Assembly: GCA_947044365.1 (NCBI GenBank)
Contig: OX345636.1
Location: forward strand, 42,849,537 to 42,913,536
Direction: 5' to 3'
From: Petrosia ficiformis
Lineage: Eukaryota > Porifera > Demospongiae > Haplosclerida > Petrosiidae
DNA length: 64,000 nt
The first letter of the stretch is position 1. Each line of letters begins with the position of its first letter. The translations under genes and the position numbers were made by a program. Shown one piece after another: positions 38,501-53,500 of this stretch. The notes under the pieces were generated by a model. That model was not told the DNA's origin. It was given only the letters and a program-made list of their open reading frames with translations, and did no database searches.

Positions 38501-41500
38501 AAGCTTCCATTAGTGTTAGTACATATTTGAGAGCAATTGTGAGTTCCATTATTACACTCATCAATATCTGAATAGAAACGATTGTACATAATTATGCGTA
38601 ATTGCATAGGAGTTTGTAATAATTATTATAATTATATAAACATACAATGTATAGCTGTATGTATGTATATGTTTTGTACATACCATTACAAGTAACCTCA
38701 TCAGTGTCTAGTTGATAGCCATTTTTACATCCACAAGTGAAGCTTCCATTAGTGTTAGTGCATATTTGAGAGCAATTGTGTGTTCCATTATTACACTCAT
38801 CAACATCTGAAAAGAAACAGTTGTACATAATTATGCGTAATTGCATAGGAGTTTGTAATAATTATTATAATTATATAAACATACAATGTATAGCTGTATG
38901 TATGTATATGTTTTGTACATACCATTACAAGTAACCTCATCAGTGTCTAGTTGATAGCCATTTTTACACCCACAAGTGAAGCTTCCATTAGTGTTAGTAC
39001 ATATTTGAGAGCAATTGTGAGTTCCATTATTACACTCATCGACATCTGAAAAGAAACAGTTGTACATAATTATGCGTAATTGCATAGGAGTTTGTAATAA
39101 TTATTATAATTATATAAACATACAATGTATAGCTGTATGTATGTATATGTTTTGTACATACCATTACAAGTAACCTCATCAGTGTCTAGTTGATAGCCAT
39201 TTTTACATCCACAAGTGAAGCTTCCATTAGTGTTAGTACATATTTGAGAGCAATTGTGTGTTCCATTATTACACTCATCAATATCTGAATAGAAACAGAT
39301 TTACATAATTATGTGTAATTATATACATGCATGTTTGTAATAATTATTATAATTATATAAAAATACAATGTATAGCTGTATGTATGTATATGTTTTGTAC
39401 ATACCATTACAAGTAACCTCATCAGTGTCTAGTTGATAGCCACTTTTACATCCACAAGTGAAGCTTCCATTAGTGTTAGTGCATATTTGAGAGCAATTGT
39501 GAGTTCCATTATTACACTCATCAACATCTGAAAAGAAACAGTTGTACATAATTATGCGTAATTGCATAGGAGTTTGTAATAATTATTATAATTATATAAA
39601 CATACAATGTATAGCTGTATGTACATGTATGTATATGTTTTCTACATACCATTACAAGTAACCTCATCAGTGTCTAGTTGATAGCCATTTTTACACCCAC
39701 AAGTGAAGCTTCCATTAGTGTTAGTACATATTTGAGAGCAATTGTGAGTTCCATTATTACACTCATCAATATCTGAATAGAAACGATTGTACATAATTAT
39801 GCGTAATTGCATAGGAGTTTGTAATAATTATTATAATTATATAAACATACAATGTATAGCTGTATCTTTGTATATGTTTTGTACATACCATTACAAGTAA
39901 CCTCATCAGTGTCTAGTTGATAGCCATTTTTACATCCACAAGTGAAGCTTCCATTAGTGTTAGTGCATATTTGAGAGCAATTGTGTGTTCCATTATTACA
40001 CTCATCAACATCTGAAAAGAAACAGTTGTACATAATTATGCGTAATTGCATAGGAGTTTGTAATAATTATTATAATTATATAAACATACAATGTATAGCT
40101 GTATGTATGTATATGTTTTCTACATACCATTACAAGTAACCTCATCAGTGTCTAGTTGATAGCCATTTTTACACCCACAAGTGAAGCTTCCATTAGTGTT
40201 AGTACATATTTGAGAGCAATTGTGTGTTCCATTATTACACTCATCGACATCTGAAAAGAAACAGTTGTACATAATTATGCGTAATTGCATAGGAGTTTGT
40301 AATAATTATTATAATTATATAAACATACAATGTATAGCTGTATGTATGTATATGTTTTGTACATACCATTACAAGTAACCTCATCAGTGTCTAGTTGATA
40401 GCCATTTTTACATCCACAAGTGAAGCTTCCATTAGTGTTAGTACATATTTGAGAGCAATTGTGTGTTCCATTATTACACTCATCAATATCTGAATAGAAA
40501 CAGATTTACATAATTATGTGTAATTATATACATGCATGTTTGTAATAATTATTATAATTATATGAACATACAATGTATAGCTGTATGTATGCAGATATTT
40601 TGTACATACCATTACAAGTAACCTCATCAGTGTCTAGTTGATAGCCATTTTTACATGCACAAGTGAAGCTTCCATTAGTGTTAGTACATATTTGAGAGCA
40701 ATTGTGTGTTCCATTATTACACTCATCAATATCTGAATAGAAACAGTTGTACATAATTATGCGTAATTGCATAGGAGTTTGTAATAATTATTATAATTAT
40801 ATAAACATACAATGTATAGCTGTATGTATGTATATGTTTTCTACATACCATTACAAGTAACCTCATCAGTGTCTAGTTGATAGCCATTTTTACACCCACA
40901 AGTGAAGCTTCCATTAGTGTTAGTACATATTTGAGAGCAATTGTGAGTTCCATTATTACACTCATCGACATCTGAAAAGAAACAGTTGTACATAATTATG
41001 CGTAATTGCATAGGAGTTTGTAATAATTATTATAATTATATAAACATACAATGTATAGCTGTATGTATGTATATGTTTTCTACATACCATTACAAGTAAC
41101 CTCATCAGTGTCTAGTTGATAGCCATTTTTACACCCACAAGTGAAGCTTCCATTAGTGTTAGTACATATTTGAGAGCAATTGTGAGTTCCATTATTACAC
41201 TCATCAATATCTGAATAGAAACGATTGTACATAATTATGCGTAATTGTATAGGAGTTTGTAATAATTATTATAATTATATAAACATACAATGTATAGCTG
41301 TATGTATGTATATGTTTTGTACATACCATTACAAGTAACCTCATCAGTGTCTAGTTGATAGCCATTTTTACATCCACAAGTGAAGCTTCCATTAGTGTTA
41401 GTGCATATTTGAGAGCAATTGTGTGTTCCATTATTACACTCATCAACATCTGAAAAGAAACAGTTGTACATAATTATGCGTAATTGCATAGGAGTTTGTA

Positions 41501-44500
41501 ATAATTATTATAATTATATAAACATACAATGTATAGCTGTATGTATGTATATGTTTTGTACATACCATTACAAGTAACCTCATCAGTGTCTAGTTGATAG
41601 CCATTTTTACACCCACAAGTGAAGCTTCCATTAGTGTTAGTACATATTTGAGAGCAATTGTGTGTTCCATTATTACACTCATCAATATCTGAATAGAAAC
41701 AGATTTACATAATTATGTGTAATTATATACATGCATGTTTGTAATAATTATTATAATTATATGAACATACAATGTATAGCTGTATGTATGCAGATATTTT
41801 GTACATACCATTACAAGTAACCTCATCAGTGTCTAGTTGATAGCCATTTTTACATGCACAAGTGAAGCTTCCATTAGTGTTAGTACATATTTGAGAGCAA
41901 TTGTGTGTTCCATTATTACACTCATCAATATCTGAATAGAAACAGTTGTACATAATTATGCGTAATTGCATAGGAGTTTGTAATAATTATTATAATTATA
42001 TAAACATACAATGTATAGCTGTATGTATGTATATGTTTTGTACACACCATTACAAGTAACCTCATCAGTGTCTAGTTGATAGCCATTTTTACATCCACAA
42101 GTGAAGCTTCCATTAGTGTTAGTACATATTTGAGAGCAATTGTGAGTTCCATTATTACACTCATCAACATCTGAAAAGAAACAGTTGTACATAATTATGC
42201 GTAATTGCATAGGAGTTTGTAGTAATTATTATAATTATATAAACATACAATGTATAGCTGTATGTATGTATATGTTTTGTACATACCATTACAAGTAACC
42301 TCATCAGTGTCTAGTTGATAGCCATTTTTACATCCACAAGTGAAGCTTCCATTAGTGTTAGTACATATTTGAGAGCAATTGTGTGTTCCATTATTACACT
42401 CATCAATATCTGAATAGAAACAGATTTACATAATTATGTGTAATTATATACATGCATGTTTGTAATAATTATTATAATTATATGAACATACAATGTATAG
42501 CTGTATGTATGCAGATATTTTGTACATACCATTACAAGTAACCTCATCAGTGTCTAGTTGATAGCCATTTTTACATGCACAAGTGAAGCTTCCATTAGTG
42601 TTAGTACATATTTGAGAGCAATTGTGAGTTCCATTATTACACTCATCAATATCTGAATAGAAACAGTTGTACATAATTATGCGTAATTATATACATGCAT
42701 GTTTGTAATAATTATTATAATTATATAAACATACAATGTATAGCTGTATGTACGCAGATATTTTGTACATACCATTACAAGTAACCTCATCAGTGTCTAG
42801 TTGATAGCCATTTTTACATGCACAAGTGAAGCTTCCATTAGTGTTAGTACATATTTGAGAGCAATTGTGAGTTCCATTATTACACTCATCAATATCTGAA
42901 TAGAAACAGTTGTACACAATTATGCGTAATTGCATAGGAGTTTGTAATAATTATTATAATTATATAAACATACAATGTATAGCTGTATGTATGTATATGT
43001 TTTGTACATACCATTACAAGTAACCTCATCAGTGTCTAGTTGATAGCCATTTTTACATCCACAAGTGAAGCTTCCATTAGTGTTAGTACATATTTGAGAG
43101 CAATTGTGAGTTCCATTATTACACTCATCAACATCTGAAAAGAAACAGTTGTACATAATTATGCGTAATTGCATAGGAGTTTGTAGTAATTATTATAATT
43201 ATATAAACATACAATGTATAGCTGTATGTATGTATATGTTTTGTACATACCATTACAAGTAACCTCATCAGTGTCTAGTTGATAGCCATTTTTACACCCA
43301 CAAGTGAAGCTTCCATTAGTGTTAGTACATATTTGAGAGCAATTGTGTGTTCCATTATTACACTCATCAATATCTGAATAGAAACAGATTTACATAATTA
43401 TGTGTAATTATATACATGCATGTTTGTAATAATTATTATAATTATATGAACATACAATGTATAGCTGTATGTATGCAGATATTTTGTACATACCATTACA
43501 AGTAACCTCATCAGTGTCTAGTTGATAGCCATTTTTACATGCACAAGTGAAGCTTCCATTAGTGTTAGTACATATTTGAGAGCAATTGTGAGTTCCATTA
43601 TTACACTCATCAATATCTGAATAGAAACAGATTTACATAATTATGTGTAATTATATACATGCATGTTTGTAATAATTATTATAATTATATGAACATACAA
43701 TGTATAGCTGTATGTATGCAGATATTTTGTACATACCATTACAAGTAACCTCATCAGTGTCTAGTTGATAGCCATTTTTACATGCACAAGTGAAGCTTCC
43801 ATTAGTGTTAGTACATATTTGAGAGCAATTGTGAGTTCCATTATTACACTCATCAATATCTGAATAGAAACAGTTGTACACAATTATGCGTAATTGCATA
43901 GGAGTTTGTAATAATTATTATAATTATATAAACATACAATGTATAGCTGTATGTATGTATATGTTTTGTACATACCATTACAAGTAACCTCATCAGTGTC
44001 TAGTTGATAGCCATTTTTACATCCACAAGTGAAGCTTCCATTAGTGTTAGTACATATTTGAGAGCAATTGTGAGTTCCATTATTACACTCATCAACATCT
44101 GAAAAGAAACAGTTGTACATAATTATGCGTAATTGCATAGGAGTTTGTAGTAATTATTATAATTATATAAACATACAATGTATAGCTGTATGTATGTATA
44201 TGTTTTGTACATACCATTACAAGTAACCTCATCAGTGTCTAGTTGATAGCCATTTTTACATCCACAAGTGAAGCTTCCATTAGTGTTAGTGCATATTTGA
44301 GAGCAATTGTGTGTTCCATTATTACACTCATCGACATCTGAAAAGAAACAGTTGTACATAATTATGTGTAATTGCATAGGAGTTTGTAATAATTATTATA
44401 ATTATATAAACATACAATGTATAGCTGTATGTATGTATATGTTTTGTACATACCATTACAAGTAACCTCATCAGTGTCTAGTTGATAGCCATTTTTACAT

Positions 44501-47500
44501 CCACAAGTGAAGCTTCCATTAGTGTTAGTACATATTTGAGAGCAATTGTGTGTTCCATTATTACACTCATCAATATCTGAATAGAAACAGTTGTACATAA
44601 TTATGCGTAATTATATACATGCATGTTTGTAATAATTATTATAATTATATAAACATACAATGTATAGCTGTATGTATGCAGATATTTTGTACATACCATT
44701 ACAAGTAACCTCATCAGTGTCTAGTTGATAGCCATTTTTACATGCACAAGTGAAGCTTCCATTAGTGTTAGTACATATTTGAGAGCAATTGTGAGTTCCA
44801 TTATTACACTCATCAATATCTGAATAGAAACAGTTGTACACAATTATGCGTAATTGCATAGGAGTTTGTAATAATTATTATAATTATATAAACATACAAT
44901 GTATAGCTGTATGTATGTATATGTTTTGTACATACCATTACAAGTAACCTCATCAGTGTCTAGTTGATAGCCATTTTTACATCCACAAGTGAAGCTTCCA
45001 TTAGTGTTAGTACATATTTGAGAGCAATTGTGAGTTCCATTATTACACTCATCAATATCTGAATAGAAACAGTTGTACATAATTATGCGTAATTATATAC
45101 ATGCATGTTTGTAATAATTATTATAATTATATAAACATACAATGTATAGCTATATGTATGTATATATTTTGTACATACCATTGCAAGTAACCTCATCAGT
45201 GTCTAGTTGATAGCCGTTTTTACATCCACAAGTGAAGCTTCCATTAGTGTTAGTACATATTTGAGAGCAATTGTGTGTTCCATTATTACACTCATCAATA
45301 TCTGAATAGAAACGGTTGTACATAATTATGCGTAATTGCATAGGAGTTTGTAATAATTATTATAATTATATAAACATACAATGTATAGCTATATGTATGT
45401 ATATATTTTGTACATACCATTGCAAGTAACCTCATCAGTATCTAGTTGATAGCCGTTTTTACATCCACAAGTGAAGCTTCCATTAGTGTTAGTACATATT
45501 TGAGAGCAATTGTGTGTTCCATTATTACACTCATCAATATCTGAATAGAAACGGTTGTACATAATTATGCGTAATTGCATAGGAGTTTGTAATAATTATT
45601 ATAATTATATAAACATACAATGTATAGCTATATGTATGTATATATTTTGTACATACCATTGCAAGTAACCTCATCAGTATCTAGTTGATAGCCGTTTTTA
45701 CATCCACAAGTGAAGCTTCCATTAGTGTTAGTACATATTTGAGAGCAATTGTGTGTTCCATTATTACACTCATCAATATCTGAATAGAAACGGTTGTACA
45801 TAATTATGCGTAATTGCATAGGAGTTTGTAATAATTATTATAATTATATAAACATACAATGTATAGCTATATGTATGTATATATTTTGTACATACCATTG
45901 CAAGTAACCTCATCAGTGTCTAGTTGATAACCGTTTTTACATCCACAAGTGAAGCTTCCATTAGTGTTAGTACATATTTGAGAGCAATTGTGTGTTCCAT
46001 TATTACACTCATCAACATCTGAAAAGAAACAGTTGTACATAATTATGTGTAATTATATACATGCATGTTTGTAATAATTATTATAATTATATAAACATAC
46101 AATGTATAGCTGTATGTATGTATATGTTTTGTACATACCATTACAAGTAACCACATCAGTGTCTAGTTGATAGCCATTTCTACATCCACAAGTGAAGCTT
46201 CCATTAGTGTTAGTACATATTTGAGAGCAATTGTGAGTTTCATTATTACACTCATCAATATCTGAATAGAAACGGTTGTACATAATTATGCGTAATTGCA
46301 TAGGAGTTTGTAATAATTATTATAATTATATAAACATACAATGTATAGCTGTATGTATGTATGTATATATTTTGTACATACCATTACAAGTAATCTCATC
46401 AGTGTCTAGTTGATAGCCATTTTTACATCCACAAGTGAAGCTTCCATTAGTGTTAGTACATATTTGAGAGCAATTATGTGTTCCATTATTACACTCATCA
46501 ATATCTGAATAGAAACGGTTGTACATAATTATGCGTAATTGCATAGGAGTTTGTAATAATTATTATAATTATATAAACATACAATGTATAGCTATATGTA
46601 TGTATATATTTTGTACATACCATTGCAAGTAACCTCATCAGTATCTAGTTGATAGCCGTTTTTACATCCACAAGTGAAGCTTCCATTAGTGTTAGTACAT
46701 ATTTGAGAGCAATTGTGTGTTCCATTATTACACTCATCAATATCTGAATAGAAACAGTTGTACATAATTATGCGTAATTGCATAGGAGTTTGTAATAATT
46801 ATTATAATTATATAAACATACAATGTATAGCTGTATGTATGTATATGTTTTGTACATACCATTACAAGTAACCTCATCAGTGTCTAGTTGATAGCCATTT
46901 TTACATCCACAAGTGAAGCTTCCATTAGTGTTAGTACATATTTGAGAGCAATTGTGTGTTCCATTATTACACTCATCAATATCTGAATAGAAACGGTTGT
47001 ACATAATTATGCGTAATTGCATAGGAGTTTGTAATAATTATTATAATTATATAAACATACAATGTATAGCTGTATGTATGTATATGTTTTGTACATACCA
47101 TTACAAGTAACCTCATCAGTGTCTAGTTGATAGCCATTTTTACATCCACAAGTGAAGCTTCCATTAGTGTTAGTACATATTTGAGAGCAATTGTGTGTTC
47201 CATTATTACACTCATCAATATCTGAATAGAAACGGTTGTACATAATTATGCGTAATTGCATAGGAGTTTGTAATAATTATTATAATTATATAAACATACA
47301 ATGTATAGCTATATGTATGTATATATTTTGTACATACCATTGCAAGTAACCTCATCAGTATCTAGTTGATAGCCGTTTTTACATCCACAAGTGAAGCTTC
47401 CATTAGTGTTAGTACATATTTGAGAGCAATTGTGTGTTCCATTATTACACTCATCAATATCTGAATAGAAACGGTTGTACATAATTATGCGTAATTGCAT

Positions 47501-50500
47501 AGGAGTTTGTAATAATTATTATAATTATATAAACATACAATGTATAGCTGTATGTATGTATGTATATATTTTGTACATACCATTACAAGTAATCTCATCA
47601 GTGTCTAGTTGATAGCCATTTTTACATCCACAAGTGAAGCTTCCATTAGTGTTAGTACATATTTGAGAGCAATTATGTGTTCCATTATTACACTCATCAA
47701 TATCTGAATAGAAACAGATTTACATAATTATGTGTAATTATATACATGCATGTTTGTAATAAACATACAATGCATAGCTGTATGTATGTATCTATATATT
47801 TTGTACATACCATTACAAGTAACCTCATCAGTGTCTAGTTGATAGCCATTTTTACATGCACAAGTGAAGCTTCCATTAGTGTTAGTACATATTTGAGAGC
47901 AATTGTGAGTTCCATTATTACACTCATCAATATCTGAATAGAAACAGTTGTACATAATTATGCGTAATTGCATAGGAGTTTGTAATAATTATTACAATTA
48001 TATAAACATACAATGTATAGCTGTATGTATGTATATGTTTTGTACATACCATTACAAGTAACCTCATCAGTGTCTAGTTGATAGCCATTTTTACATCCAC
48101 AAGTGAAGCTTCCATTAGTGTTAGTACATATTTGAGAGCAATTGTGTGTTCCATTATTACACTCATCAATATCTGAATAGAAACGGTTGTACATAATTAT
48201 GCGTAATTGCATAGGAGTTTGTAATAATTATTATAATTATATAAACATACAATGTATAGCTATATGTATGTATATATTTTGTACATACCATTGCAAGTAA
48301 CCTCATCAGTATCTAGTTGATAGCCGTTTTTACATCCACAAGTGAAGCTTCCATTAGTGTTAGTACATATTTGAGAGCAATTGTGTGTTCCATTATTACA
48401 CTCATCAATATCTGAATAGAAACGGTTGTACATAATTATGCGTAATTGCATAGGAGTTTGTAATAATTATTATAATTATATAAACATACAATGTATAGCT
48501 GTATGTATGTATGTATATATTTTGTACATACCATTACAAGTAATCTCATCAGTGTCTAGTTGATAGCCATTTTTACATCCACAAGTGAAGCTTCCATTAG
48601 TGTTAGTACATATTTGAGAGCAATTATGTGTTCCATTATTACACTCATCAATATCTGAATAGAAACAGATTTACATAATTATGTGTAATTATATACATGC
48701 ATGTTTGTAATAATTATTATAATTATATAAACATACAATGTATAGCTGTATGTATGTATATGTTTTGTACATACCATTACAAGTAACCTCATCAGTGTCT
48801 AGTTGATAGCCATTTATACATCCACAAGTGAAGCTTCCATTAGTGTTAGTACATATTTGAGAGCAATTGTGAGTTCCATTATTACACTCATCAATATCTG
48901 AATAGAAACAGTTGTACATAATTATGCGTAATTCCATAGGAGTTTGTAATAATTATTATAATTATATAAACATACAATGTATAGCTGTATGTATGTATGT
49001 ATATATTTTGTACATACCATTACAAGTAATCTCATCAGTGTCTAGTTGATAGCCATTTTTACATCCACAAGTGAAGCTTCCATTAGTGTTAGTACATATT
49101 TGAGAGCAATTTTGTGTTCCATTATTACACTCATCAATATCTGAATAGAAACAGTTGTACATAATTATGCGTAATTGAATAGGAGTTTGTAATAATTATT
49201 ATAATTATATAAACATACAATGTATAGCTGTATGTATGTATATGTTTTGTACATACCATTACAAGTAACCTCATCAGTGTCTAGTTGATAGCCATTTATG
49301 CATCCACAAGTGAAGCTTCCATTAGTGTTAGTACATATTTGAGAGCAATTGTGAGTTCCATTATTACACTCATCAATATCTGAATAGAAACAGTTGTACA
49401 TAATTATGCGTAATTCCATAGGAGTTTGTAATAATTATTATAATTATATAAACATACAATGTATAGCTGTATGTATGTATGTATATATTTTGTACATACC
49501 ATTACAAGTAATCTCATCAGTGTCTAGTTGATAGCCATTTTTACATGCACAAGTGAAGCTTCCATTAGTGTTAGTACATATTTGAGAGCAATTGTGTGTT
49601 CCATTATTACACTCATCAATATCTGAATAGAAACAGTTGTACATAATTATGCGTAATTGCATAGGAGTTTGTAATAATTATTATAATTATATAAACATAC
49701 AATGTATAGCTGTATGTATGTATATGTTTTGTACATACCATTACAAGTAACCTCATCAGTGTCTAGTTGATAGCCATTTTTACATCCACAAGTGAAGCTT
49801 CCATTAGTGTTAGTACATATTTGAGAGCAATTGTGTGTTCCATTATTACACTCATCAATATCTGAATAGAAACGATTGTACATAATTATGCGTAATTGCA
49901 TAGGAGTTTGTAATAATTATTATAATTATATAAACATACAATGTATAGCTATATGTATGTATATATTTTGTACATACCATTGCAAGTAACCTCATCAGTG
50001 TCTAGTTGATAGCCGTTTTTACATCCACAAGTGAAGCTTCCATTAGTGTTAGTACATATTTGAGAGCAATTGTGTGTTCCATTATTACACTCATCAACAT
50101 CTGAAAAGAAACAGTTGTACATAATTATGTGTAATTATATACATGCATGTTTGTAATAATTATTATAATTATATAAACATACAATGTATAGTTGTATGCA
50201 TGTATGTATATATTTTGTACATACCATTACAAGTAACCTCATCAGTGTCTAGTTGATAGCCGTTTTTACATCCACAAGTGAAGCTTCCATTAGTGTTAGT
50301 ACATATTTGAGAGCAATTGTGTGTTCCATTATTACACTCATCAATATCTGAATAGAAACAGTTGTACATAATTATGCGTAATTCCATAGGAGTTTGTAAT
50401 AATTATTATAATTATATAAACATACAATGTATAGCTGTATGTATGTATGTATATATTTTGTACATACCATTACAAGTAATCTCATCAGTGTCTAGTTGAT

Positions 50501-53500
50501 AGCCATTTTTACATGCACAAGTGAAGCTTCCATTAGTGTTAGTACATATTTGAGAGCAATTGTGTGTTCCATTATTACACTCATCAATATCTGAATAGAA
50601 ACAGTTGTACATAATTATGCGTAATTGCATAGGAGTTTGTAATAATTATTATAATTATATAAACATACAATGTATAGCTGTATGTATGTATATGTTTTGT
50701 ACATACCATTACAAGTAACCTCATCAGTGTCTAGTTGATAGCCATTTTTACATCCACAAGTGAAGCTTCCATTAGTGTTAGTACATATTTGAGAGCAATT
50801 GTGTGTTCCATTATTACACTCATCAATATCTGAATAGAAACGGTTGTACATAATTATGCGTAATTGCATAGGAGTTTGTAATAATTATTATAATTATATA
50901 AACATACAATGTATAGCTATATGTATGTATATATTTTGTACATACCATTGCAAGTAACCTCATCAGTATCTAGTTGATAGCCGTTTTTACATCCACAAGT
51001 GAAGCTTCCATTAGTGTTAGTACATATTTGAGAGCAATTGTGTGTTCCATTATTACACTCATCAATATCTGAATAGAAACGGTTGTACATAATTATGCGT
51101 AATTGCATAGGAGTTTGTAATAATTATTATAATTATATAAACATACAATGTATAGCTATATGTATGTATATATTTTGTACATACCATTGCAAGTAACCTC
51201 ATCAGTGTCTAGTTGATAGCCGTTTTTACATCCACAAGTGAAGCTTCCATTAGTGTTAGTACATATTTGAGAGCAATTGTGTGTTCCATTATTACACTCA
51301 TCAACATCTGAAAAGAAACAGTTGTACATAATTATGTGTAATTATATACATGCATGTTTGTAATAATTATTATAATTATATAAACATACAATGTATAGTT
51401 GTATGCATGTATGTATATATTTTGTACATACCATTACAAGTAACCTCATCAGTGTCTAGTTGATAGCCGTTTTTACATCCACAAGTGAAGCTTCCATTAG
51501 TGTTAGTACATATTTGAGAGCAATTGTGTGTTCCATTATTACACTCATCAATATCTGAATAGAAACAGATGTACATAATTATGTGTAATTATATACATGC
51601 ATGTTTGTAATAATTATTATAATTATATAAACATACAATGTATAGCTGTATGTATGTATATGTTTTGTACATACCATTACAAGTAACCTCATCAGTGTCT
51701 AGTTTATAGCCGTTTTTACATCCACAAGTGAAGCTTCCATTAGTGTTAGTACATATTTGAGAGCAATTGTGTGTTCCATTATTACACTCATCAACATCTG
51801 AAAAGAAACAGTTGTACATAATTATGTGTAATTATATACATGCATGTTTGTAATAATTATTATAACTATATAAACATACAATGTATAGCTGTATGTATGT
51901 ATATGTTTTGTACATACCATTACAAGTAACCACATCAGTGTCTAGTTGATAGCCATTTCTACATCCACAAGTGAAGCTTCCATTAGTGTTAGTACATATT
52001 TGAGAGCAATTGTGAGTTTCATTATTACACTCATCAATATCTGAATAGAAACGGTTGTACATAATTATGCGTAATTGCATAGGAGTTTGTAATAATTATT
52101 ATAATTATATAAACATACAATGTATAGCTGTATGTATGTATGTATATATTTTGTACATACCATTACAAGTAATCTCATCAGTGTCTAGTTGATAGCCATT
52201 TTTACATCCACAAGTGAAGCTTCCATTAGTGTTAGTACATATTTGAGAGCAATTATGTGTTCCATTATTACACTCATCAATATCTGAATAGAAACGGTTG
52301 TACATAATTATGCGTAATTGCATAGGAGTTTGTAATAATTATTATAATTATATAAACATACAATGTATAGCTATATGTATGTATATATTTTGTACATACC
52401 ATTGCAAGTAACCTCATCAGTATCTAGTTGATAGCCGTTTTTACATCCACAAGTGAAGCTTCCATTAGTGTTAGTACATATTTGAGAGCAATTGTGTGTT
52501 CCATTATTACACTCATCAATATCTGAATAGAAACAGTTGTACATAATTATGCGTAATTGCATAGGAGTTTGTAATAATTATTATAATTATATAAACATAC
52601 AATGTATAGCTGTATGTATGTATATGTTTTGTACATACCATTACAAGTAACCTCATCAGTGTCTAGTTGATAGCCATTTTTACATCCACAAGTGAAGCTT
52701 CCATTAGTGTTAGTACATATTTGAGAGCAATTGTGTGTTCCATTATTACACTCATCAATATCTGAATAGAAACGGTTGTACATAATTATGCGTAATTGCA
52801 TAGGAGTTTGTAATAATTATTATAATTATATAAACATACAATGTATAGCTATATGTATGTATATATTTTGTACATACCATTGCAAGTAACCTCATCAGTA
52901 TCTAGTTGATAGCCGTTTTTACATCCACAAGTGAAGCTTCCATTAGTGTTAGTACATATTTGAGAGCAATTATGTGTTCCATTATTACACTCATCAATAT
53001 CTGAATAGAAACAGATTTACATAATTATGTGTAATTATATACATGCATGTTTGTAATAATTATTATAATTATATAAACATACAATGTATAGCTGTATGTA
53101 TGTATATGTTTTGTACATACCATTACAAGTAACCTCATCAGTGTCTAGTTGATAGCCATTTTTACATCCACAAGTGAAGCTTCCATTAGTGTTAGTACAT
53201 ATTTGAGAGCAATTGTGAGTTCCATTATTACACTCATCAATATCTGAATAGAAACGGTTGTACATAATTATGCGTAATTGCATAGGAGTTTGTAATAATT
53301 ATTATAATTATATAAACATACAATGTATAGCTGTATGTATGTATGTATATATTTTGTACATACCATTACAAGTAATCTCATCAGTGTCTAGTTGATAGCC
53401 ATTTTTACATCCACAAGTGAAGCTTCCATTAGTGTTAGTACATATTTGAGAGCAATTATGTGTTCCATTATTACACTCATCAATATCTGAATAGAAACAG

